DNA of 64,000 nt from Bacteroides reticulotermitis JCM 10512 (lineage in GTDB: Bacteria > Bacteroidota > Bacteroidia > Bacteroidales > Bacteroidaceae), in assembly GCF_000517545.1 (NCBI RefSeq), contig NZ_BAIV01000009.1:109128-173127 (forward strand). The letters are read 5' to 3'. The notes below the pieces were generated by a model that did no database searches, was not told the DNA's origin, and saw only the letters and a list, made by a program, of their open reading frames with translations. Positions 10,148 to 17,562 of the stretch are shown one piece after another (position 1 is the first letter of the stretch; the number at the start of each line of letters is the position of its first letter). The position numbers and the translations under genes were made by a program.

Positions 10148-11370
10148 AATTCTATTGCGTTTTGAATAATTTCGTTGATCTCTTCTTTATCTTTCCCCGT
10201 TACCTCAATGATCAGCGATGAAAGAGGAACAACTCCCTGAAATTCCCGCTCCGCATTCACTACCCAGATAGGTGAATTCGTTTTGGTCATCAACGGGAGA
10301 ATATCTTCCAACACCGTTTCACTCAACACAGAGTGTACCTCTTCTCTGACTACGGTTTCGATGGAACGAACTTGTTCTTTCCGCAACCGCAACAAATCAT
10401 TCAACCGGACTTCTCCCAGCAAGATATCATTCGAATCGACTACAGGAAGCACGGTCAGGTTACGCGCCCGCATCTTACGGATCAGAACTTCCGGCCCTTC
10501 TTTCTTGATACGAGCTACAATCGGTTTATCAACCATCAACGATGAAGCGGTAATGATTTTACTACGATCAACATGCTCGACGAAGCGCGCTACGTAATCA
10601 TCGGCAGGCTCAGTCAGAATCTCTTCCGATGTACCAACCTGCACAATCACTCCATCTTTCATGATGGCAATGCGGTCGCCAAGTTTAATAGCCTCGCTCA
10701 AATCATGTGTGATGAAAACAATCGTTTTCTTCATCTTCGCTTGCAAAGCCAACAGTTCATCCTGCATTTGCACCCGGATCAACGGGTCGAGTGCGGAGAA
10801 GGCCTCATCCATAAGCAATACTTCCGGGTTGTTTGCCAAAGCACGAGCCAGTCCGACACGCTGTTGCATACCACCGGATAGTTCATTAACCATCTGGCTC
10901 TCATAGCCTTTAAGTCCGACCATCTGCATGCTTTCCATCGCCTTTCGCTCTCGTTCCTCCTTCTTCACACCCTGAAGTTCAAGGCCAAAAGCAATGTTAT
11001 GGAGAACAGAACGGTGAGGCAAAAGCCCGAAACTCTGAAAAACCATAGCCAGTTCTTTACGTCGAATCTGCAACAGTTCTTTATCAGATGCTTTGGAAAT
11101 ATCTCTTCCGTTTACAATCACTTCACCAACCGTGGGACGTACCAAGCGGTTTATGCAACGCAGCAAGGTCGATTTTCCACTTCCCGACAACCCCATAATC
11201 ACAAAGATCTCTCCTTCATTGATTTTGAGATTGGCATCTTTTACGGCAATGGTACAACCAGTTGCCTTTAATATTTCACTTTTACTTTTACCATCCTTCA
11301 GCATCTTGAATGCTTTTTGCTTTTCGCTGCCAAAGATCAGGTACAAATCATTTATTTCTATTTTATTCAT
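10144..11370 (-). CDS. proV: Glycine betaine/compatible-solute ABC transporter, ATP-binding subunit with CBS domains
   Basis: A 408-residue ATPase of the ProV/OpuAA type. The Walker A motif (GLSGSGKST) is near residue 60, the ABC signature (LSGGMQQRV) near 165 and Walker B (VLLMDEAFSALD) near 185. After the ATPase domain, residues about 275-400 form a pair of CBS domains, which in OpuA-type transporters sense ionic strength. I start at the ATG 11370; a GTG just upstream is in frame. It follows the porin gene by about 20 nt and overlaps proW by 4 bp. Osmotic control is likely from the CBS pair, but Bacteroides could instead use such a system for nutrient uptake. Confidence 0.9.
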   Translation of the reverse strand: MNKIEINDLYLIFGSEKQKAFKMLKDGKSKSEILKATGCTIAVKDANLKINEGEIFVIMGLSGSGKSTLLRCINRLVRPTVGEVIVNGRDISKASDKELLQIRRKELAMVFQSFGLLPHRSVLHNIAFGLELQGVKKEERERKAMESMQMVGLKGYESQMVNELSGGMQQRVGLARALANNPEVLLMDEAFSALDPLIRVQMQDELLALQAKMKKTIVFITHDLSEAIKLGDRIAIMKDGVIVQVGTSEEILTEPADDYVARFVEHVDRSKIITASSLMVDKPIVARIKKEGPEVLIRKMRARNLTVLPVVDSNDILLGEVRLNDLLRLRKEQVRSIETVVREEVHSVLSETVLEDILPLMTKTNSPIWVVNAEREFQGVVPLSSLIIEVTGKDKEEINEIIQNAIEL

Positions 11371-11391
11371 CACTGAAGATTATTTATATGC

Positions 11392-12531
11392 TTAAAAATA
11401 ATAGCCGATATTTATATTGAAGCGCACATTCCAATGATTGGAGGCGATGCCATCGGCAAAAGCATTGTCCCAGTCACTTCCCAGCCAAGAATGGTTTTTC
11501 CCCATAGCGTAATCCACATAGGTATATACAGAACCCATACTTAACATGCACCCTGTTACATTCTGATAGCTGTCATTAAATTCTTTGTCACGCTTGTCCA
11601 TCATACTAAAGTCGTTGTAGAGACGTATTTCATCCAGTACTCCTTTATATATAGGGATGGTGTAAGATAGCGTAGCGGAATAGGTCGATGCCTTGGCGGC
11701 TATCTGATAAGGCGCTCCATAAGCGGCGACCGAAACAGTCCGTCGGTCCTCTCCTTCCAAGTTCTTCGGCCTCATTTGATAATTGGTATATTGTGCCTTG
11801 AGGTTCCACCTGTTCACATCTAACATATAATGAAGCGCAAAGGCTGAGCGAGCGCCCATTTTCTCTGTATCCAGGTTATACAATCCGCCATACATGACCG
11901 AACCTCCGATTTGTTGTTTCCACTTTTTTCCCCAATGATAGATTACCTGCGCATTCCCTTGGTTGACCTCCTTATTCCGTCCGGCAACATCATACGCGTA
12001 ACGGTCGGGAGAGACCTCCGATTGATCGCCAAAATCCAATACATCGGCGTTTTTGAAAAAGGCAAAAGCCATTTCCCAGCCTCCTTTCCGATAGAGGTAT
12101 TTAATTCCCATGTCGGAGTCGTCTTCCAATCCGAGGTAATAATTGATATTGAAAAAATAGCTATTGGAAGTATAAGGCTGAATACCGAATGGAACCGGTG
12201 CCAAACCAAGCTGTAATTGATGCATATCATTAAATTGATATCCCACCCATCCGGATTTAAGCATTCCGCCACCGGAGGAAGATGCGTAAAAGCGATATTC
12301 GGCAGCTAAAGTGAGTTTTTTATATGCAGCGTCTACATTCAGACGAAAGACATCAAATCCAAAGTCGCCTCCCCGTTTCCGGTTGCTTGGTTTCCAATCC
12401 GAGTAATTATAGTTAAAACGAAGAGCTCCTCCTAATTTTAATTCCGGCTTATCTTGGGCTACAGCCGGCAATGCGAAACATATAGCCAATATGAAAAATA
12501 ATGGCAACAGTAATCTTTCTTTATATCTCAT
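11392..12531 (-). CDS. Outer-membrane beta-barrel porin, first gene of the proVWX operon
   Basis: About 379 residues with a signal peptide (hydrophobic stretch LLPLFFILAICFALPAVAQ) and then alternating amphipathic strands typical of a porin (GALRFNYNY, LAAEYRFYAS, GWVGYQFN), ending in a C-terminal phenylalanine. It looks like the phosphate-selective porin O/P-like group but the substrate is not readable. It lies only about 20 nt upstream of the ABC transporter genes on the same strand, so the porin probably supplies the same solute across the outer membrane. I chose the ATG at 12531 because the signal peptide starts there. A promoter lies about 170 nt upstream. Confidence 0.72.
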   Translation of the reverse strand: MRYKERLLLPLFFILAICFALPAVAQDKPELKLGGALRFNYNYSDWKPSNRKRGGDFGFDVFRLNVDAAYKKLTLAAEYRFYASSSGGGMLKSGWVGYQFNDMHQLQLGLAPVPFGIQPYTSNSYFFNINYYLGLEDDSDMGIKYLYRKGGWEMAFAFFKNADVLDFGDQSEVSPDRYAYDVAGRNKEVNQGNAQVIYHWGKKWKQQIGGSVMYGGLYNLDTEKMGARSAFALHYMLDVNRWNLKAQYTNYQMRPKNLEGEDRRTVSVAAYGAPYQIAAKASTYSATLSYTIPIYKGVLDEIRLYNDFSMMDKRDKEFNDSYQNVTGCMLSMGSVYTYVDYAMGKNHSWLGSDWDNAFADGIASNHWNVRFNINIGYYF

Positions 12532-12708
12532 AAAGTTCTGATTTAACACGGAACATACACGCGATGTCCGATCGATGATTAATAATTAAGTAGTGGAACA
12601 GACTGAGCAGTTAAATGGATAGTATTCGATAAGTTTATCCTTTCAAAAGAACAGAGAAAAATGATATTTCTATATACGGAAAACAGTCCGTTCGCTTTTT
12701 TATCGGCG

Positions 12709-12740
12709 CAAAGATACGGAAAAACGAGAAAGTATGCAAA
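12709..12740 (-). promoter_or_regulatory. Promoter of the porin-proVWX operon
   Basis: On the minus strand TATCTTTG (12709-12716) is a perfect -7 box and TTTG (12737-12740) lies 20 bp upstream as a -33 box. Start near 12702, leaving a leader of about 170 nt before the porin ATG; I see no strong hairpin in that leader. Confidence 0.7.
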
Positions 12741-13153
12741 TTTTATTCCGTTTCGGGGGACATTCCAACTGTTTGCTACCTAGTTAACGCAGCCATTTGT
12801 CTCCAAAAGCCTTGTTCTTCAAGTCGATGTTAATTCAGCGCTTTCTTTTGAGAAAAGAGTATACACTTCAGTTATCCAAAGGGGAACAAAGTACTAGCCA
12901 ACAAGAGCTTACAAGCCTAGAAACGGTTTCAGTTCCCGGCTAGCCTTCGGCCTCCAGATCCGAACCGATTTACCTCATCCTCACCTACATTTGTCGACAG
13001 ATAATAAAAAACAGGAAAAAATGTATTATTCTATTTAGAGATTGCATATTTCGGACTGGCGATGGTTCATAACGCGACTATTCAAAAGTTCTCATTCTTA
13101 AATATCCAGCCCTTAATTATCTATCTTTTACAAGCGCAAAGCATCTCTATATT
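12741..13153. other. Gene-free stretch between porin promoter and ogt
   Basis: No frame here has gene-like composition. There is no long inverted or tandem repeat; a weak CGGTT/AACCG pair around 12928-12970 is the only structure noted. It may hold a decayed gene, but no recognisable fragment was seen. Confidence 0.4.
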
Positions 13154-13480
13154 TCAGGTTTTCCACAAACACTTTTTCAGATCAACACAACCATTGCTTT
13201 TGAAAAGTATTCCTTCTTCAAGTAGCAGCTTTTTTTGTTCTTCCCAGCCAGGCACAAGCCGCCCGGAAGCGTTGACTATGCGATGACAGGGAACTGACAA
13301 TCCAGGGGGTACTGCTTTCAAAGCACGTCCCACCAAACGCGAACATTGCGGCATACCAAGCAAAGCGGCAATAGCTCCATAGGTAGACACACAACCTCGG
13401 GGAACTGCCTGTACAATCTCATACACTTCCCGGCAAAAGGCTTCCGAGAAGCGTGCTTTATCTACTTTATAATCTTTCAT
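13154..13480 (-). CDS. Methylated-DNA--cysteine methyltransferase-type protein (short form)
   Basis: A 108-residue DNA-binding/catalytic domain of the O6-alkylguanine-DNA alkyltransferase family. The active-site motif VPCHRIV is present with its cysteine, so it should be a true suicide alkyl-transferase and not a tryptophan-containing ATL protein. The helix-turn-helix with the arginine finger (SRLVGRAL) is just before it. The N-terminal domain of full-length Ogt is missing, as in many short MGMT proteins. It ends without the usual terminator and starts 85 nt after the HTCS stop on the same strand; a functional link with the regulator is not expected. Confidence 0.85.
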   Translation of the reverse strand: MKDYKVDKARFSEAFCREVYEIVQAVPRGCVSTYGAIAALLGMPQCSRLVGRALKAVPPGLSVPCHRIVNASGRLVPGWEEQKKLLLEEGILFKSNGCVDLKKCLWKT

Positions 13481-13565
13481 GGTCTATTCATTCTCCTGTA
13501 CTTATTCTGCAGTTCGTCTCCAAAATCCTGCCATAGGCTCCACAGAGCCAGACAAAAGGGAAGAG

Positions 13566-16301
13566 TTATCCTTTCCGTTTCAAAAAGTCAGTCGGACTTT
13601 CGCCGAACTCCTCCTTATAACACTTAGCAAAATAGGAAGGCGAACTGAAACCAACCTCATACCCCACCTCGGCAATCGTCATATCTGAGGAAGCAAGTAG
13701 TGAAGAGGCTTTCTTCAGCCGAGCTATCCGAAGCAATTCATTCGGTGAGTAGTTAGTCAGCGACTTTATTTTACGATAAAGTTGCACACGGCTCAATCCC
13801 ATATCTTTGCCCAAGTCTTCTACATTCAATCCGGAATCACTCATCTTCGCTTCGATCAATCCCTTGAAGCGTTCGACAAAGTCCTTATCCATGTCACAAA
13901 CATCTTCTTTGGCTAGGGTTTGCCTATCACCGAAGAACTGTTTCAACCGGCGATGGCTATCGATCAGGTTACGTACCCGTGCCAACAGCAGGGGTGAACT
14001 AAAAGGTTTGGAGATATACGAATCAGCTCCACCGTCATACCCTTGAATACGCTGCTCATCAAGCGAGCAGGCTGTCAGCAGGATTACAGGAATGTGACAG
14101 GTTTGCAATTCGCTTTTCAGTCGACGGCAACATTCGATACCATCTATTCCCGGCATCATTACATCGGAAATAATCAGATCGGGTACGAACCGCATGGCTT
14201 TCTTGATACCTTCCGAACCGTCCGCTGCTTCAACAACGGTATAGTCAGCTTGAAGCAGTCCTTGCACGTAAGAACGAATGTCGGCATTGTCGTCTATTAT
14301 CAAAACAGTAGGCTTGGAGGAGTCGTAAAGCATCTCATGATCCTCTTCTTCCGTTGTCCAAACCGCATCCGTAGGAAGAGGAGTCGCCGGAATGGGTTCC
14401 TGTTCGGGCACCGGGGTATCGCCTTTCGGCAAATCGATCGTGAACAAAGTTCCTTGCTTTTCATCACTTTCTACGGCAATAAGCCCTCTGTGCAAGTCGA
14501 CAAAAGCTTTGACTAATGCCAAGCCGATTCCCGAACCGGTATGATGCATATCGATCTTATAGAAGCGGTCGAATATACTTCGGATATGCTCGGCAGAAAT
14601 CATCGTACCACTGTTGGCAACTGTAAACCGCAACCACGGTTGTCCGTCTTTCATCCAACTCGATAACCTTACGGTTATTTTTCCGTTCTCGGGAGTAAAC
14701 TTGAAAGCATTCGAAAGTAGGTTGAAATAGATACGCTCCAGCTTCTCCACATCTGCCAAAGTCCGGTAGTCCGCATCCGGCATACTATCGAACGAGAAGC
14801 GAATATGTTTCTTACGGGCAATCTCCTGAAAAGATTCGTTCCAGCCTTCAAAGGAAGAAAGGAGGTCTAGCGGCACAGGGGTAAATTCCATTTTGCCGTT
14901 CTCATACTTACGAAAATCGAGTATCTGATTGACCAACCTCAAAAGGATATTTACATTGCGCTGAATAAGCGACAGCATTTTACGTTGGTCTTCATTCAAT
15001 GTATGATCCGCCAACAGATGTTCTACCGGATCGGCTACCAATGTCAGCGGGGTACGAAAATCGTGCGATATATTGGTAAAGAAAACGAGTTTGGCGTGGG
15101 TTGCCTCCTCTAACTGATGAGAGAGTTGTATCAATTGATCACGCTGTTCCTCTAACTGATCGCGTTGTTCTTCCAGAAGCCTTTTCTGCTCGGAAAGTTC
15201 TCTATTTAAGCGATTCTTAGACCGAAGCGACTTGTAAACGACCAACAGCAAACCGGCCACTAATAGCAAGATCAACAAACTGCCATACAAAACGACTTGT
15301 TGGGTAGCCACTCTCGAAAGGTAGGTACTGATTCGTCCGTTCAGTGTTTCGATTTTCCGGTCGAGTTCTGAAATATGTGTAGTCTGAAGCTGCATAACAT
15401 GTGCGTTGGTCCGGTCAACAACTGCCGTATTCATAACCGTCTCTCGGGGAAACGGTTTCTTTTCCAGAATATTCATAGCCAGTTGCATCACTTTGTCTCC
15501 GTTTGTCGGATAAATGAAGGTCGCGTCGAGTACACTGTCCAAGACCATTTCTAACCCATTGCCTTTGCCGGGCAATGCGTCGATACCCACAAAAACCATC
15601 TCTTTCTCGCGTCCTACTTTCTTTGCAGCCTGATAGGCTCCGGGAGCAATTCGGTCGTTGTGAGCATAGACAGCGTCGATCTTCGGATTACGGCGAAGCA
15701 TACTATCCATCTCCACCTCCGCTGGAGCACGTTCCCATGCTGCATCGGCCTTATCGATTAGTTTGATTTCCGGAAAACGACTGATTGCTGCCATAAAACC
15801 TTGATGACGCTCCATCGCAGGTGTCGACCCGCTTAAGCCTGTCAGCTCGACTACATTTCCCTTACCACCCAAACGGGATGCAATATAATTGCCCACAGCT
15901 CGTCCGATCTCATTATTGTCTGCGCCGATATAGGCTGTGTATTTATCCGAAAGAATCTTTCGATCAATTAAAATAACCGGAATCCCTTTGTCATAAGCTT
16001 CTTCAACAATGGGGGTCATGGGAGCTGCTTCGTTGGCGGAAATAATCAATAAATCGACTCCCCTATCTATAAAGTAACGTACATCTTCCGCCTGACGGAG
16101 GTTGTCATCACCTGCCGAACGGATCTCAACCGACACGCCGTCATAAAACATAGCTTCACGAAGTATCTCATCGTTCATCTTATGCCGCCAGGAGTCGTCA
16201 CTGCATTGGGCTACACCAATGCGAAAGCGGGGGCTATCCTGCCGACATGCCATTATCCCGACAAGACAGCACAAAACTAGTGTCCATTTGCTAAACCTCA
16301 T
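13566..16301 (-). CDS. Hybrid two-component regulator (HTCS) with periplasmic sugar-binding sensor, fructan-locus type
   Basis: A 911-residue one-chain sensor and transcription factor. After a signal-like segment with a cysteine (VGIMAC), residues about 27-300 form a periplasmic binding protein of the LacI/ribose type. One membrane helix (about 334-354) leads to a coiled coil, a HisKA domain (NISHDFRTPL, H near 413), an ATPase (N box near 532, GSGIGLAL near 589), a receiver (DDN near 664; phospho-Asp in ISDVMMPG near 714) and a C-terminal AraC-type DNA-binding domain (about 825-911). The sensor type is the one that binds fructose in the B. thetaiotaomicron fructan regulator (from memory), so it probably activates the fructan genes at 33.4-45.5 kb. 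A starch role is unlikely because SusR is present. Confidence 0.85.
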   Translation of the reverse strand: MRFSKWTLVLCCLVGIMACRQDSPRFRIGVAQCSDDSWRHKMNDEILREAMFYDGVSVEIRSAGDDNLRQAEDVRYFIDRGVDLLIISANEAAPMTPIVEEAYDKGIPVILIDRKILSDKYTAYIGADNNEIGRAVGNYIASRLGGKGNVVELTGLSGSTPAMERHQGFMAAISRFPEIKLIDKADAAWERAPAEVEMDSMLRRNPKIDAVYAHNDRIAPGAYQAAKKVGREKEMVFVGIDALPGKGNGLEMVLDSVLDATFIYPTNGDKVMQLAMNILEKKPFPRETVMNTAVVDRTNAHVMQLQTTHISELDRKIETLNGRISTYLSRVATQQVVLYGSLLILLLVAGLLLVVYKSLRSKNRLNRELSEQKRLLEEQRDQLEEQRDQLIQLSHQLEEATHAKLVFFTNISHDFRTPLTLVADPVEHLLADHTLNEDQRKMLSLIQRNVNILLRLVNQILDFRKYENGKMEFTPVPLDLLSSFEGWNESFQEIARKKHIRFSFDSMPDADYRTLADVEKLERIYFNLLSNAFKFTPENGKITVRLSSWMKDGQPWLRFTVANSGTMISAEHIRSIFDRFYKIDMHHTGSGIGLALVKAFVDLHRGLIAVESDEKQGTLFTIDLPKGDTPVPEQEPIPATPLPTDAVWTTEEEDHEMLYDSSKPTVLIIDDNADIRSYVQGLLQADYTVVEAADGSEGIKKAMRFVPDLIISDVMMPGIDGIECCRRLKSELQTCHIPVILLTACSLDEQRIQGYDGGADSYISKPFSSPLLLARVRNLIDSHRRLKQFFGDRQTLAKEDVCDMDKDFVERFKGLIEAKMSDSGLNVEDLGKDMGLSRVQLYRKIKSLTNYSPNELLRIARLKKASSLLASSDMTIAEVGYEVGFSSPSYFAKCYKEEFGESPTDFLKRKG

Positions 16302-16360
16302 TATCTCCTTTCTCTATCTGGTTTTCCAAATTTTTCTTCCATCTACTGGCTATTTCTCGC

Positions 16361-16368
16361 TAAAGATA
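16361..16368 (-). promoter_or_regulatory. Possible -7 box for the HTCS gene
   Basis: On the minus strand TATCTTTA, one mismatch from TAnnTTTG, about 60 nt upstream of the HTCS ATG. No clear -33 element. Confidence 0.35.
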
Positions 16369-16513
16369 ACGGTTTTCTCTTTAAAACACGAAATCTCACC
16401 TCCTTGTCTGCTAAAAAATTTCGCAGTGACTCAGTTCGAAGTCTTAATAAAAATAGAATAGGGAAAACAAAATATTAATCAATGTTATAAAACATAATTT
16501 TCCTCTTGATTTA

Positions 16514-16544
16514 TTTGCAGATTTCACAGAATCCCGTATCTTTG
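16514..16544 (+). promoter_or_regulatory. Bacteroides promoter of the candidate small RNA
   Basis: TTTG at 16514-16517, a 19-bp spacer and TATCTTTG at 16537-16544 form a perfect promoter pointing right, with no protein gene behind it. Start expected near 16551. Confidence 0.75.
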
Positions 16545-16550
16545 TACTGT

Positions 16551-16612
16551 GTTTTTCATAGTATTAGATTTAAGGTTAACAAAGGTTGGAGCAAGGCGTT
16601 GCTCCTTTTTTT
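16551..16612 (+). ncRNA. Candidate small RNA, about 62 nt, between the HTCS gene and the sus locus
   Basis: The start is set by the promoter at 16514-16544 and the end by a terminator (GGAGCAA, loop GGCG, TTGCTCC, then seven T, about 16588-16612). The 5' part is AT-rich and unstructured (TTTCATAGTATTAGATTTAAGG), followed by GTTAACAAAGG just before the hairpin. No start codon with a useful frame is present. It is divergent from the HTCS gene, separated by about 250 bp. It could be a trans-acting small RNA or the left-over leader of a lost gene. I have an unverified impression that similar short units recur in Bacteroides genomes. Confidence 0.6.
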
Positions 16613-16988
16613 ATGTCCATACCTCTCATTTTACCTTTCGAGAAACTTAGGAGAATGTACTACACCTACAGACTAATTAACGAATAAACTACATTATTCA
16701 AGTAAGTACATAAATGCAAACGATATCTCGTCATAGTCACTTTTTGCTATAAACACATGATAGACAACCCAATACAATGCGGGTGCTTTTCTGAGACTCA
16801 TATCTTCAATAGATAATGCCCATTTTTAAAGGGTATGTAGTTTGCCCCTTGGCAGAAAGTGGATCAAAGATAGGGATAAGAAAAAGACGAGTCAATTGAA
16901 AACAGGCAGAAGCTACATAAAGTCAACGCATTGGGTTCTTCTACAGAACAAGCCGTCCGGAATATACAGCCCACCGCTTCGGAAATTA
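16613..16988. other. Gene-free stretch left of the 22-bp array
   Basis: No convincing coding frame. Bases about 16650-16722 resemble bases about 17238-17308 (shared core AGACTAATTAA and ATTCAAG...ATAAATGC), and GTCACTTTTTGC at 16735-16746 is the exact complement of 17354-17365. These look like remnants of a duplicated element. Confidence 0.4.
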
Positions 16989-17098
16989 GTTTCATGTAGA
17001 GAAGTAAACAGTTTCATCGGCATGAGAATTTTGTTTCATAAGGGTGAAACTTTTGTTTCATCACGAAGAAACTTTTGTTTCACAGGCAAGAAACTCCT
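16989..17098 (+). repeat. Tandem array, five units of exactly 22 bp
   Basis: Units begin at 16989, 17011, 17033, 17055 and 17077. Each starts GTTTCAT or GTTTCAC and most end GAAACTTTT, so every unit is an imperfect hairpin (GTTTC...GAAAC). The central 5 bases vary. It is intergenic, with no adjacent cas genes and no room for spacers, so it is not CRISPR. Three other arrays in this window share the 21-22 bp period. Confidence 0.85.
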
Positions 17099-17562
17099 GA
17101 GAAAAAGGGAGGGATGTAGCAATATCTAAGTTCTGTTTACACGTTTGCATCTATTCCCTCTGATTCACGATACTACTTTATTGAAAGACTTCAGATTTAC
17201 TTTACAATCATTCCCTATTCTTCCCAACTGGGTTTACATAAGGGATGGACTTCATCCATAGACTAATTAATCTGGAAAATAAGCAATTCAAGCGGATGAA
17301 TAAATGCTATCTAAAAGAAAACGCAAAATAAGCAACTGATATACTGGATGATATGCAAAAAGTGACTTACACATGAAAGTGTTGTCACTTTGTGCAAAGT
17401 ACTTATATTAAGCCTTCCTGAAGAAATTAAGAACATAGATAGGGCTATACAAAAAAGTGGGATATTTAAAACAACCATTTACACGATTGCATTAAACATC
17501 CCACTAATCATTCCACTATACTTTGTTCTTTGCCAAGCAAAAAACTAATGCAAACTTTGTAT
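17099..17562. other. Gene-free stretch between the 22-bp array and the sus amylase gene
   Basis: No coding frame. It holds the second copy of the decayed repeat (about 17238-17308) and a hairpin GCAAAAAGTGAC (17354) / GTCACTTTGTGC (about 17383) with a 17-nt loop and one mismatch. No clear terminator for the sus operon was seen immediately after 17563. Confidence 0.4.

Noticed and set aside
13154..13480. Alkyltransferase-like (ATL) protein lacking activity
   Set aside because: The motif is PCHR with cysteine, not PWHR, so the active-site residue is present.
16989..17098. Possible CRISPR array
   Set aside because: Units are 22 bp head to tail with no spacers, and there are no cas genes in the window.
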